Program-made: the position numbers and the translations under genes | Origin: Larix kaempferi | Taxonomy: Eukaryota > Streptophyta > Pinopsida > Pinales > Pinaceae | Assembly (NCBI GenBank): GCA_027924585.1 | Contig: BSBM01000826.1 | Location: 15,764,001-15,828,000 of the forward strand | Direction: 5' to 3' | DNA length: 64,000 nucleotides | Notes under the pieces: generated by a model | The model's database searches: none | What the model saw: the letters and a program-made list of their open reading frames with translations, nothing else | Told to the model about the DNA's origin: nothing | In this document: positions 11,191 through 22,159 of the stretch, in pieces | How the letters are laid out: the number at the start of each line of letters is the position of its first letter | Position numbering within the stretch: the stretch's first letter is position 1

Positions 11191-12250
11191 ATTGACCCCC
11201 TTCTTAAGTTAGGATTTGGCCATAATCAATGGGGTTGACTAAGCAGTAGAATGGAAATGACATCCTCATGGAGGGGAAACTACAGTATGTGATTGAACAT
11301 ACTGACACTAGGGAATGGAAAACATACGAAGTCAAGGTCACTGCAAAATGGCCGACACCGATAATATCCTTGAACAATAAGCACGACACAGTAGTGACTT
11401 AGGAAACTTTGGACACAAAAGGGATTGAGAATGTATATCTATGATGTAGGAGACACAAACATACTCTCCATATGTTTGGAAGAGTAACCAATTGGAGGAT
11501 TAACAACTATGAGATCAGGTTTACCCTAAGGCCAAAAATAGAACCTAACTTGTTTGATAGACTCGAAACATGTCCTTTGTTCAAGGACATATTTAACTTG
11601 CTGCCATTATTTTAAAAGACATTTGAGATTCTTCCCTTCCTTTTATCATTTTAATTACCTTTTCATTTTTTAACGATCTTGAAATGATTAAAGTGTGCTC
11701 GATAAGATCTTCTTTGTATGATTAACGAGTCCGAAAAAGTAAACTCAACACTTTCTCTCTTATTTAACGAGCTTGAAGAAAACTTAGAAAGATGCTTGAT
11801 AAGATATTGATCCACGGATTTTATATCGAGCTCGGATCTATTCGTGCTCTATGGTGTTTTCAATTTTAAAGAGCCTGAAAAAATTAAACAAGAATTCTAT
11901 ATACCATCTCGTGGATTTTATATCGAGCCCGAGTTGGTAAGTGCTCATCGGTGTTTTCATTTATAGAGTCTGATAAAATTAAACAAGAACTCTGTAGTAT
12001 ACGTTTTCATAAGTTTAGTCTTTGCCATCCAAAAAAGTGTAAAATGATATGGTGAATGAACTTTTCTAGCCATAGTGAAATAGAGTATTCCTTTTTTGTA
12101 AGTAATCGAAATGATCCGAAAAAGGGGTAAATTCATACCATATGGATGTACCTTACAATATTTTAATGAATTTGAAGTGAACAAGTTAACTCGACCATAT
12201 TTTCACCTTTTAAAGAGTCTAAAAATATCTTAAAGAGTACTCTGTAAGCG
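11191..12250 (-). mobile_element. 3' untranslated region and PPT of a Tat-type element (copy J)
   Basis: The reverse complement aligns with 3080-4080: for example, both contain atcaaacaagtt(g/a)ggttcta followed by ttggcctta and ccaattggttactcttcca, and both contain cactgtgtcgtgc-like and tgtcggccatt phrases in the same order. It ends in a PPT, CTTAAGAAGGGGGTCAAT, at 11208-11191. It is cut on its right side by the gypsy LTR starting at 12297. Confidence 0.7.
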
Positions 12251-12296
12251 GGAGCCTCTTAAGGATGGACAGAAAGATGAGAAAGGGAATGTGAGG

Positions 12297-13600
12297 TGTA
12301 ATACCCCTATTTTGACCCTTATGTTTTATTGGATTCAATGTAAATATTGTGTAAATACATTGTGTATTTTCCCTAGTGTGGAGCTCAAGGACAAGGCCCC
12401 AATAGTGGATGTTCAAGTTTAATTTCATAGGAAAGTATTTGACAGTTTGGTTACCCATGTGCTGTTAAGCCATGAAGAATTGTAACTAATGTAATTATTA
12501 ATTATGGCAATAAAAATACCCAAGAAGCTGGCTAAGGAGGAAACCAATGAGAAGGGGCCATGTGTATCCTTTAGAGAGAGGTGAGGGGGTTATGGGGATT
12601 GGTACCCATGCTTACACATGTCCAATTGTGAACCCATTTGACTCCCTATGTTGACATTAATGCAACTGTAAGAGGGTGGTTGAGGAAATCATACCCATGA
12701 ATTCGATGGAGTATGGGAAACCTACGGATTCGTATGGCAAGGTATGGCCCTATGCGTTTATTGTCCCTTGAGCCAATACACATTGGGGAATTCGGCCATA
12801 TTTTTTGCTAACTAGGTATTGACCATGAACCCATGTCATGCACGCACTTGGAGAACCCAGCCATGAAGAAAACAAGTGAAAATCGTGATTTCCTGTGTAA
12901 GCCGAATGTGTAGAGTCAAGAATGCCAAGGAAACCCTTTGCAAGAATGAAACTGGTTGGGATAGCCATAAATCAATTTGTGGGATAAATTGCAGAGTTTG
13001 AACGGCCTAGAGAACCTGTGAGAACCCTTATATCGATTGCAGAGGACCAAATTGGCAGGGCAGAGCTTAGGTCATGACCCTGTGAAGAATTGGCCTGTAT
13101 AACAGAGTTAAATGTCAAATTAGGGTTGGGTCTGCTTGATAAACCTAGTGAATGCTGTAATATCATGAAGAAAAATAGTTGAACCTTTCTATTCCCACCC
13201 TGAATAGCACTTGAGGGAAAGGGCCTTGAGGGACTTTGCAGCAGAGAAGAGGGCCTTCCTTGTGTTGGGTGAGGTAGGTGCTACGGGTGTCATGCTTGCT
13301 AAGTGGTCTGAGATTCCTGCAGCTCTGTGGTAGATCTCACTAGCTTAACATCATCCTCCTTATTCCATGGATTTCTTGATAAACCCAACATGATAGGTTG
13401 GCTTAGCATTGGGATGAGATCTTGATTGTGAGAGATTTCCTTAGCCCTCCTTAATGGATACACAACCCAGCTCGGGGGTGGTCTCTCAGCTGAAAGAGCA
13501 CAAGCTGGACAAAGACCTAAGGTTGGGTGTAAAGTTTTCCTCACTTAGCCAGTTGCTTGGGGCAGCTTCAGTTCCAAAGATAAATGTTTCTATGTGTTAA
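12297..13600 (+). repeat. Ty3/gypsy-type LTR, plus copy (K)
   Basis: Starts TGTAATACCCCTATTTTGACC at 12297 after tgagg. It is the inverted relative of 7530-8833. The shared segment near 13440-13555 (cccagctcgggggtggtctctcagc) fixes the correspondence. The right end is uncertain: homology with K' fades near 13600, and no PBS or TSD partner was found. Confidence 0.55.
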
Positions 13601-14175
13601 ATGATGTTATTTCATGTCTTATATCTAGTTGTTATGCTATGCTTGTCATGCTCTAGGATAATGGTTGCATGGTTACATGGAATGTATCAATAGGAAGATA
13701 TGTGTAATATTGAATATAGAATTGAATGGATGTTGGAATAATTTATTGTTTACATGAAAGATATGCATGACTAACCCCTGCAAGTTGCTGGTATGTTAAC
13801 TAGTTTAGTCCATTATATGTGTTTATCATGCATTGTATTCACCCTTCAAAGGGGTGGCTTGACCTCACCTGGACTTGGGGAAGAAAGGGGATAACCCCCT
13901 ATGTGTTTCATATCCTCTCTGTGGTCAGGTGAAGGAAGAATTCATGGCAGGAAGGAGACAAAATCTTTGGTAGAAGGATAAAGGCACTTAAGTGGAGTTA
14001 TGGACAAAAATTCAGTTGGGACATTTGGCATGGTTGGAGTGCTTCGATGGAGTGGGCATTGCACCATTGGATATATATCTCTAAGATATTTCCAACAGTA
14101 CCAACCTTATCCCATTTGGACCAAGAATGAGCCCCTCACAAGTTTGCCTTGGAAAGCTTGCTGGAGTAGGGGTCT
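13601..14175. other. No gene seen
   Basis: No coding region or RNA gene recognised. A purine-rich block at 13873-13892 (cttggggaagaaaggggat) could be an old PPT but no LTR start follows clearly. Confidence 0.3.
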
Positions 14176-14598
14176 TTGGTCCTGACCCTTCCGCATCCGC
14201 AAGGACCCTTCCACATCCACAAGGTCCTTTCCGCATCCGCAATGCGGATCATAGATTGTGGAGGTAGGGAATCATCCATTGGGGTGTATGGAAATATGCA
14301 TTTCTACATCCGCAATGCAGAATGCGGGATGTGGATTACGGGAGGTAAAATTCCCTGGAGATGGAATATGGAATTTAGCATTTCTGCACCTGCATTGTGG
14401 AATGCGGATAGCGGAAGGTAAACTATTCCAGGAATTGGAATGTGGAATTTTGCATTTCCGCACCCGCAATGCGGAATGCAAGTTGCGGGAAGTAACTGTC
14501 ATCGGGTTTTGGCAATCTGACTTCTGAGTTCCACATGCGGATTGCGGAACTATGGAAGTCGGAAGGATTGGTTTTCGAGGCCGAAAATGGATTCTAAC
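14176..14598 (+). repeat. Palindromic GC minisatellite, probably part of an H-family LTR
   Basis: Repeats of the type cgcatccgcaatgcgga, with variants such as ccgcaatgcagaatgcgg. The sequence ggaaatatgcatttctacat (14288-14307) and what follows parallels ggaaatatgatttccgagtc on the minus strand at about 53325-53300, inside the LTR remnant of element H. Element A is inserted at its right edge after ctaac. Confidence 0.6.
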
Positions 14599-15529
14599 TG
14601 TTACACCTAAAATCTACTCATCATCAGATTCAGTGTATACATCCCTGAAGTCACTTGGACCAAGTAATCATCTGGGAGGATTTGCATTCAATCCTGCAAA
14701 CTTCTGAGAGGTCGTCGCAGGTTGCATACTAGCAACATGCGACGTTGTATTCTGCTCCACTGTAGGATGCGACGAGGTCTGTTAATGGACAAAAATAGCC
14801 TATTTGAGATCCTTCTAGAAACTTGCTCATTTGGGACGTTATCCCTGACCTCCAGGAGAGATGGTACTCGACCCCTAACCTTTTGGGAAGATCCCCTATC
14901 TCTCTCCTACCATCTCTCAACCTACCCTATCCACTTAGTCCTATATAAGTGAGGCTCACTCCCATACCAAAAGGGAGGAAGGCTATGGTATCTACATGCT
15001 GGTGAAATCTATCTTAGGAGGAAGCCTATCATCCTTACATGATGGGGAAATCTCTCTTAAGACACCTTCACTCACCTCTTGGAGAATTCATGCTTCCTTG
15101 GAAGGGCATGGCAATTGGCTTGTTTGGAGAAGGGCTGCTACATTAAGTCTCTGGTTGCAGTCCTATATCTCTATCATGTACTCCTCTATTTACAGTAATA
15201 CAAATTCTTTCCACCAATATCGTTCTTATGTGTAATGATGTTGTGTTGTTTACTTGCTTAATTGTTTACATAGATCGCTTATTGTATAGATTCTCTTTAC
15301 TCGTTTCTCTTTTCTGTGTCTTGATAGGTCTTGCAGCTTGGATCTGATGACCGTGGGACGTGGAGCAACATTTGGGAGAAAGGATAACGAATCAAAGAGG
15401 TAAGACATCTAGTACTTGGTCCTTAAGTAGATCTAGGAAATGTGTTTGTAGCCTATTCTATTTGTTCTAGACTCACATTGAGCTAGGGAGATCCGACTTG
15501 CCTCCGGTCGAGTGGATTGTTTGATATCA
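14599..15529 (+). repeat. 5' LTR of element A (931 bp)
   Basis: TGTTACACCTAAAATC...GTTTGATATCA. A TATA box (ctatataag) lies at 14941-14949. The part from about 14956 to the end matches the minus strand of 53962-53397 at roughly 94% by eye over 566 bp (about 35 differences), which helps define the 3' end. Confidence 0.8.
14941..14949 (+). promoter_or_regulatory. TATA box in the LTR of element A
   Basis: ctatataag in the LTR, in the expected place for the U3/R boundary. The site drives the element's own genomic RNA. Confidence 0.65.
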
Positions 15530-15533
15530 AATC

Positions 15534-15551
15534 TGGTGACCATACTCGGGA
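15534..15551 (+). other. Probable primer-binding site of element A
   Basis: TGGTGACCATACTCGGGA, 4 nt after the LTR end. It resembles the TGGCGACTC... PBS of B, with several mismatches; the tRNA cannot be assigned securely. Confidence 0.5.
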
Positions 15552-17602
15552 GTAGTGTTTGTTTTGTTTAGTAGTCTTTAAATATGAGAGTCATTTTCAG
15601 TTGATTACTTCACACAAGCCTTGTTATCATTCTTTGCCATTTTACTTCTTAGGATTGATTCCATTGTCAGATCTTTACATTGAAGGTCCTGATCTTCTTC
15701 CTCTGAGTCTATACAACTCTGTTTCAAGCCTGTTTATGGTTCATTATTGAGAGATCTGATTCATTTTTGAATATAGAACTTGCTTGTCGCACCTGGGTAG
15801 TGAGAACATAGTGACACTGTGTGTTTTTGAGTCTCTGTCCTTTGTCTGTTGCTTACTCGTCGCAGTCTGTGCACTGATAAACTGCGATAGCGTCGCACCT
15901 CTCGTATAGGTAACCTACGACGTCACACTATCTGCAAAGACAAAATGCGCTGATTTATTGAGACTTTGCATATAGGCATCCATTCCATCATTTGATAGTC
16001 TGAGCCTCGGTTTGATGTATGAACTCTCTTTGTGCTGCAAGATCCATCCAGGAATCCCACTTTTGATTTGTGTGTTGAGAGTTTGGTTTTGTTTGGATTG
16101 ACTTTGGGTTCTGCTTTGGACAAGTTTGAAGTCGGTAGTGGTGGATACTTTTGTCTCCCCCACCTTCATCCATTCACTCTTGCATTCCCTTCCTTCCATA
16201 TCTGATCTGATCATTGCATTGGATCACCTTCCAGACTTCATTTACATTTGTTTTGAGCTTTGCTTGCTTAGTTTGCTTGCTGTTGCTTGATTTTGAGTTT
16301 AGTGTGTCTTTCAGCTTAATTGAGTGCTTGTCTTTTCTTGAGTTTTCTAAGTCTATGAGTGCTGCAAGTAGTGTTTTCTTTTCAGTTGTTTAGATCTGAA
16401 AGCAAAGTTGTTATCGAATCTATTCTTTGATGCATCCATTGAAAAGATTAAAAGTTCTTCTTTCCCATTGTTTCTCAAAAAGTTATTGAAGAAAGATTGT
16501 TTTGCATTGGAAAAGTCTCATTTGTATTTTGGAAAAGTTGAACGAATGAATCATCTACTGTGTTCTTCTCGAATTATGAATCAATCATTTTCTTGAAGAA
16601 CTCTAAGAATGCTTCAATTTTTTGCAAAATTGTTTTCCATGCTAGGGAAAGATAGATGCATTTTTTTTAATTTTTTTTTCCTTTAGATAATTGAAATCGA
16701 AATTGAAAAGCTTGCATATTTCATTTCAGGTATCCTCTCATTTCATTACTTAGTGTTGTTTTGATTTGAAAGCAAAAAAAAAGAAAAGAAGAAATGCTTT
16801 GATTTGGATAGTAGTGTTGTGTACGTTTACGTGTTTCGTTGAAAAGGAAAAGAATACTTTCATTGTCAAATTGTTTGAATTGAGATTGTGTTGCATTGAG
16901 TTTGTTTGGCAATACCATTGGAAAGAAAAATCTTTCTCCTTACCATAGGTAGAATTCATCGAAAGAAAAGAATATTTCATGCATGTAGCTAGGGCTTGCA
17001 TTATGTTTCCGATTATGTACTCACCTCATGCATTCACCTAACCGTCCAAGATAAAATTAATGGTAGAACCAGGTAAATTTTTTAGCAACTTATGTGTAAG
17101 TTAGAGACGTGTTCCGGCGTCGTTAAGAGTGGCAACTGTCATTACTTTCCAGCACTGTAGTCCAGGGGTATTGTATTATTCCACATACATCGGTATATCG
17201 AGATCCTTCACATACCCACCAAGTACCATAATCTGTACTTGGCGTATATCGAAGGGTGTATCACGTACTCGACACGTATATCAGAAGGTCTCGTGCCAAC
17301 AAATGTGCATTAGACAACACCACTAAGGATTTGAGCTCCCACGTACCTTGCGTATATCGGGAGACACCATTAGGATTCCTGAAACCAACTGAGTTAACCA
17401 TTTGGCCGTCTTGGCAAAGCAATACACCGAGAACAACACTCGGGGAGATTAGCACGCACATACTGTCCAGGTAATCGGGTATGCAGGAAAGGGTACAGTC
17501 CCAATCCTCCTTGTCGCGTCATATTGTTGGACCCTGCAGTATATCGCAATTTGTGATGCCTTGATAATCCCATGAGGTTCCAAACTTTTGAATCCACTCT
17601 GT
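15552..17602 (+). other. Leader of element A, left part (non-coding)
   Basis: No gene seen. Contains a short GC-rich palindromic cluster near 15850-15930 (cgtcgcag, gcgatagcgtcgca, ctacgacgtc), in the same relative place as the arrays of B and C. It continues on the other side of element R at 21959-22159. Confidence 0.6.
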
Positions 17603-17607
17603 CACAT
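17603..17607 (+). other. Target-site duplication of element R, left copy (cacat)
   Basis: cacat directly left of the LTR; the same pentamer is directly right of the other LTR (21954-21958). Confidence 0.9.
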
Positions 17608-18041
17608 TGTGAAGAACCTGGAATAATTAATTAATGAAAATACACGAGATATCATAAATAATAGAACTCAGAATCACTTTTATATTGATCACGGGCCACT
17701 TCGAGGGGGCAACCTCCTTTGAGCAAGCTCAATACAATTAACTTCATGGTGCCTTCATAGGCCTCAACACACACTTATATACTAAGTCTAGGCGCCAATA
17801 CCATGGGTCAATACTATGTGTCATTACAAACCATGGGCTAAGTCTAGGTGCCAATACTATGAGTCAAAACCATGGGACATATAATACTATGGGACGACTT
17901 ACAAAGCATATGCATCCAATACTATGGGTCAATACTATGGGCTAATATAAACTATGGATCAACAAATACTATGGGACGACTTACAAAGCATATGCATCCA
18001 ACAACAATATATTAACAAAGTAAAGACATGGGTTCCTAACA
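17608..18041 (-). repeat. 3' LTR of element R (434 bp)
   Basis: TGTGAAGAACC...GGTTCCTAACA on the plus strand. In element orientation the U3 contains a series of CCCAT(A/G)GT(A/T)TTG motifs (about 17795-18001), including a 37-bp duplication, then a TATA box (TATATAAG, 17781-17774). Confidence 0.9.
17774..17781 (-). promoter_or_regulatory. TATA box in the LTR of element R
   Basis: Minus strand TATATAAG just downstream of the repeated CCCATGG-type motifs. The same arrangement is present in the other LTR near 21686-21693. Confidence 0.6.
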
Positions 18042-18055
18042 TCCCCTCTCCCTTA
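18042..18055 (-). other. Polypurine tract of element R
   Basis: Minus strand TAAGGGAGAGGGGA immediately before the 3' LTR. Confidence 0.85.
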
Positions 18056-19005
18056 GAAAAAGCTTTGTCCTCAAAGCTTTAGATGTGGAAATTGATGCAG
18101 AATCTGAAGGAGTGGGTCCCCTGTAGCATCCTCGGGTTGCATTCCAAGCCACTGGCCCCTTTGGAGTTTCAGGGAGGATTGCATGGAAGGCTGTAGACGA
18201 AGAAGAACCATATCAACGATGTGAAAAGTGCGCTCAGAACGGTGCTAATCGGCTTGTTGTTTCAGTCGAATTCTTTCCATGTGAAAATTGTCCTGCAGAA
18301 TGAGAAGAAGCTGATCACGGTTTCGAAGAATTGAGTCAATTACCTGAATTGGGGAGCTGCTGAAGATGTATGGAAGAAGAACTGGTGGTGCCTATCCAGA
18401 GACTGCTTCATATGGTGTCTTTTGAGATGTGGTACTATACCATTGGAGCGCTTCTAGGAAATCCATAGAAATAGTTGTCCAAATTTGTGGAGGGATGGGA
18501 AAGGGTTCGAGCAGTCCCGAAAGGAGGGTCGTTTCACCCTTGTTGACCTGGAAAGTATCATAGTCAACCACCATTCGTTGAATTGTCCTTTTGGGTCCCT
18601 GTGAAAAGAAGTTACATTGTTCCTGGTCATATGTTTTGAGGAACCCAGAGTGCCCTACTGATGAAGAAGCATGGAGTTCATAGAAGAGATATCCCCATTG
18701 AACAGATTGCAACCAATTTGGAACAAGCAGAGAAATAGCTGTAAGAGAAACTGGGTCATCAAATGTGCGAGGAGGAGCATCTTCCACCATATTGTCCTTA
18801 CCCTCCTGGTAAGTGGTCGCATAGTCATAACCCATGAGTTGGATAACCCATTTCAGGTGTGTTGGGGAGGAGACCCGTTGTTCCACGAAAGTTTCTAGAC
18901 TCTGGAGATCAGTATTGATGCAGAAATAATTCCCCAATAGGGATGGCTGCCACTTCTGTACTGTATGCCAAATAGTCATCATTTCCTGCTGAGAGGTAGA
19001 TGCGG
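18056..19005 (-). pseudogene. Element R: remnants of RNase H, integrase and chromodomain-like end
   Basis: Minus-strand frame 18982-18392 opens with the end of gypsy RNase H (QKWQPSLLGNYF, LMGYDYATTYQEGKDNMVEDA). It then joins a shortened integrase: VGHSGFLKTY, whose zinc-binding end is degenerate, followed by LLEPFPIPPQIWTTISMDFL. The sequence jumps to WYSTTSQKTPYEAVSG, so the catalytic core between these blocks, including two of three DDE residues, is deleted. Below 18391 an integrase C-terminal part (RNRDQLLLILQDN) and a chromodomain-like tail (FCINFHI, FEDKAF) are still legible. RT is absent: protease sequence joins RNase H near 18990-19005. Confidence 0.8.
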
Positions 19006-19569
19006 CTAAATTCTTACCGGAAGGTCTCTTGAAGGAAACAAGCTCATTGGTTCAGCAAAGACACTTGCATATCTATCCAAGGAAGTAGTGGAGACTGTTG
19101 ATGGGTGCATCTGAATGGAATGGAGATGAGTGATGACACCATGTGAATTCTTCTTAAGTATTTTTTCCAGGCGATGTGAAATGATGATGCAGAGAGACCC
19201 TGGTTGTAAGCCCATAAATTTGTGTTGTGCCCCATTGACTGAAAACTGCATCCAAAGTTCAGCAAAATCCCATAAGATGGGGCCAAGTGTGCGTAACCAT
19301 TGAACGCCCAAAACCACATCACATCCGCCTAAGGACAAGGAAAACATGTGAGAGCGTAGGTTATAATCTTCCATAGAGATACGCACATTGTGACACTTCC
19401 CCTTACAAGGTAAGGTGCCCCCATTGGAAACCATGACTTCAAAGTTGGAGCAAGGATGGACAAAATAATCAGCCTGTTTGGCAATCCGAGGATCAATGAA
19501 GTTATGAGTGCTACTAGAATCAATGAGTATGGTAATAGAGAGCTTCTTGAAATATCCCCTAACTCGCAT
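19006..19569 (-). pseudogene. Element R: aspartic protease
   Basis: Starts MRVRGYFKKLSITILIDSSS; the active-site triplet is D-S-S instead of D-S-G. It continues THNFIDPRIAK, SLGGCDVVLGVQWLRTLGPI and LWDF, the classic chromovirus protease with its flap and C-terminal strand. It ends at LFPSRDLPVRI, just where RT should begin, and a stop follows. Same coding strand as gag to its right. The glycine loss makes activity unlikely. Confidence 0.85.
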
Positions 19570-20584
19570 TGTTTGTGGGGTGGTGACATCGGTTACAGCA
19601 TGGAGAGAGATCTCGGGTGGGTCATCCTAAGATGGGGTGTCAACAGGCGGGTGTTGAATGTCGACCTGATCATCTACTGTATCTGGAGCTTCTTCATCAA
19701 GTTCTGAGGCAGGCGGAGAATCCACATCCAAGAGATAGAGCTTTTTTTGAACACATCTACGTCCCCAAGTGAATTTCTCATCACAATTATAACAAAGCCC
19801 TTTTTATCAACGTGCCTGCATCTCTGTTTCAGACAATTGCTTGATAGGAGTTGGTTGAGGAGCAGGCGTGATGGGAGGTCGTTGGGAACCCATATTTCTG
19901 AAGGGAACAAAGGTGGGTTTGGAGCATTGTTGAGCTGTGATCTTGTCCTCGGCCAACTTAGCCAACCCTAGGACTTCCATCATTATGTTGGGACAGAACA
20001 TTTTGACCTCTGAGCGGATTTCATCCTTGAGACCATTGATAAAACAACTCCTGTAGAATTCATCAGACAATCCTTCTGTGTGATTGGCTAGTTTCTCAAA
20101 TTTCGTCTGATACTCTCTCAGTGTGCTAGTTTGGTGAAGTTTAGTGAGTTCTCCTGTGAAGTCATTCAAAAGCACTAAGACCAAATCATGGCAAAAGGAG
20201 TTGGCAAAAATCTATCCAGTTTGGCTCGGGATGAGCTTTGATGTACCAACGGTACCATTGAAGGGCTTCCTGTTCCAAATGAAAGGATGCAAGTGGAAAT
20301 TTCTAGACATAAAAAGTATTATGCAGACTGAAATATTGTTCTGTTCGGTATATCCATCCAGTCAGATCAGTACCATTGAAGCGAGGAAAATCAAGCTTCG
20401 ACCCACGAAAATTGTTGGAAGAAGAGAATCCGGTGGCTGCAAAAGATTCTGGCTATCGGTTATTGTTCATGGCTGAATGCTGAAGATGGAGGCTGATAAA
20501 TTTTTCATCAAGATCTTGGAGTTTGGTTTGGATGGCTGCGAGTGCTTCCTCCATGGTGTTTGCTCTTGTGCGAGTGACAACCAT
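19570..20584 (-). pseudogene. Element R: gag with CCHC knuckle
   Basis: Likely start MVVTRTRANTMEEALAAIQ at 20584. Legible blocks in order: FPRFNGTDLTGWIYRTEQYF, ASFHLEQEALQWYRWY, EYQTKFEKLANHTEGLSDEF, SCFINGLKDEIRSEV, then a zinc knuckle KGLCYNCDEKFTWGRRC in which the histidine is replaced by arginine. Several in-frame stops and shifts. A homopolymer (T run then 14 G) lies at 20596-20620 just upstream. Confidence 0.85.
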
Positions 20585-21505
20585 AACTAGTAATTTTTTT
20601 TTTTTGTGGGGGGGGGGGGGGAATGGATAGAAAAACAAAAACACAAGCTTATTTAGTAAGGGGAAATTTGGATTTCTGAGGGACAGGGAAGCAAAAAATG
20701 GGGATTTCAGAAGTGGGAACTCTATGGTAAAATTTGAAGGCAATCGGGTGAAAATTGAAGAAGTTATGGCAAATCCTAAAAATAGACAAATGTGGGATTT
20801 CTGGTCTTGGGAAGTGGAATTTGGGATAGGGTCTTTAGGAATGAAATATGCAGAATGGGATTGCAGGGATGTCAGTGAACTTTCAGAGAAAACAGAGTTG
20901 AAACAAGGGAGATATGGTCAAAAAACAGATTTTTTTTTTTCTTCCCATAAATGGATTGGCAACAATGGCGCGGAAGGGATCTGCAATAGATGGATTTGCA
21001 ATGGCGCGGAAGGGATCGAAAATGGATGGATCTGAAAAGGAGACTGGATCTGGAATGACTTTCAAAATAGATCTGAAATGGATGGATCTAGAGCGGAAGT
21101 GATTGGCAATAGTTCAACTGAAAATAGATATGGACCCCAGGTATGTACGGCTTCCTAATAGTTCAGGTGTTTCACTCGGCCACCAATGTTGTCTGACGGC
21201 TTGCGTATTGGGGCAGTACCCCTCACTCCACGGCTCAGGTAAAACTGATAACCGCTTTGCCACAAACGACAGCTCTTGGTTTACCTCACGGGTGGGAACT
21301 AGTCAATCAGGTAGGGGTCGTTGCCCTTTTCGCTGGAAGGTCCTCTCAATGGGCCAGCTACTTTGGGTTTCCTGTGGTACTCCTCACAATGAGTTTTAGG
21401 GCTTATGCCCATAGTTAAATGGATAGGGATTATTCCCAAATCCGAAGCTGCAACAGATGCGAAATTTTTTTTGGCAGAAATTCCACTCAACAAGCCCAAG
21501 AAAGT
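20585..21505 (-). other. Leader of element R (non-coding)
   Basis: Between PBS and gag. Contains short direct repeats on the plus strand (atggcgcggaagggatc at about 20963 and 21001; gatctgaaatggatgga-like). No gene. Confidence 0.6.
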
Positions 21506-21517
21506 GCTCTGATACCA
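21506..21517 (-). other. Primer-binding site of element R (initiator-Met tRNA type)
   Basis: Plus strand gctctgatacca; minus TGGTATCAGAGC, 2 nt from the LTR. Confidence 0.92.
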
Positions 21518-21519
21518 TA

Positions 21520-21953
21520 TGTGAAGAACCTGCAATAATTAATTAATGCAAATACATGAGATATCAGAAATAATAGAACTCAGAATCACTTTTATATTGA
21601 TTATGTGCCACTTCGAGGGGGCAACCTCCTTTGAGCAAGCTTAATACAATTAACTTCACGGTGCCTTCATAGGCCTCAACACACACTTATATACTAAGTC
21701 TAGGCGCCAATACCATGGGTCAATACTATGTGTCAATACAAACCATGGGCTAAGTCTAGGTGCCAATACTATGAGTCAAAACCATGGGACATATAATACT
21801 ATTGGACGACCTACAAAGCATATGCGTCCAATACTATGGGTCAATACTATGGGCTAATATAAACTATGGATCAACAAATACTACGGGACGACTTACAAAG
21901 CATATGCGTCCAACAACAATATACTAACAAAGTAAAGACATGGGTTCCTAACA
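21520..21953 (-). repeat. 5' LTR of element R (434 bp)
   Basis: Same length and ends as the LTR at 17608-18041; about 16 substitutions between them by eye, no length difference. Confidence 0.92.
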
Positions 21954-21958
21954 CACAT
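21954..21958 (+). other. Target-site duplication of element R, right copy (cacat)
   Basis: Matches 17603-17607. With R removed the flank reads ctctgtcacataagtttgc, i.e. uninterrupted leader of element A. Confidence 0.9.
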
Positions 21959-22159
21959 AAGTTTGCTTGTTGCTTTAGTTTGAGTAGGTTTTTCTTGGAC
22001 TACTTTTCTTTTAGCATACCCTTAGGAGAAATGCTGTTTCGGCCTTTTTTGGCTGATTTTCCTGATACTCTGGCGGATTTTCCCTGGAGAAGGTCCCGTA
22101 GGATCTTGAACTTGCCACCCGAATTTCCCCTTAATCCGGAGTTTATTTTGAGGGTAAGA

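Larger units (their letters stand above)
17608..21953 (-). mobile_element. Element R: complete, non-autonomous chromovirus deletion derivative
   Basis: 4346 bp, bounded by two 434-bp LTRs and a perfect 5-bp TSD (cacat). PBS and PPT are present on the minus strand. The internal region keeps gag, PR, and pieces of RNH, INT and a chromodomain-like end, but RT is absent. Protein motifs are those of chromoviruses, most like the Reina lineage (from memory). LTRs differ at about 16 of 434 positions by eye (about 96% identity), so this is one of the youngest insertions here, inside the leader of element A. Confidence 0.9.
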
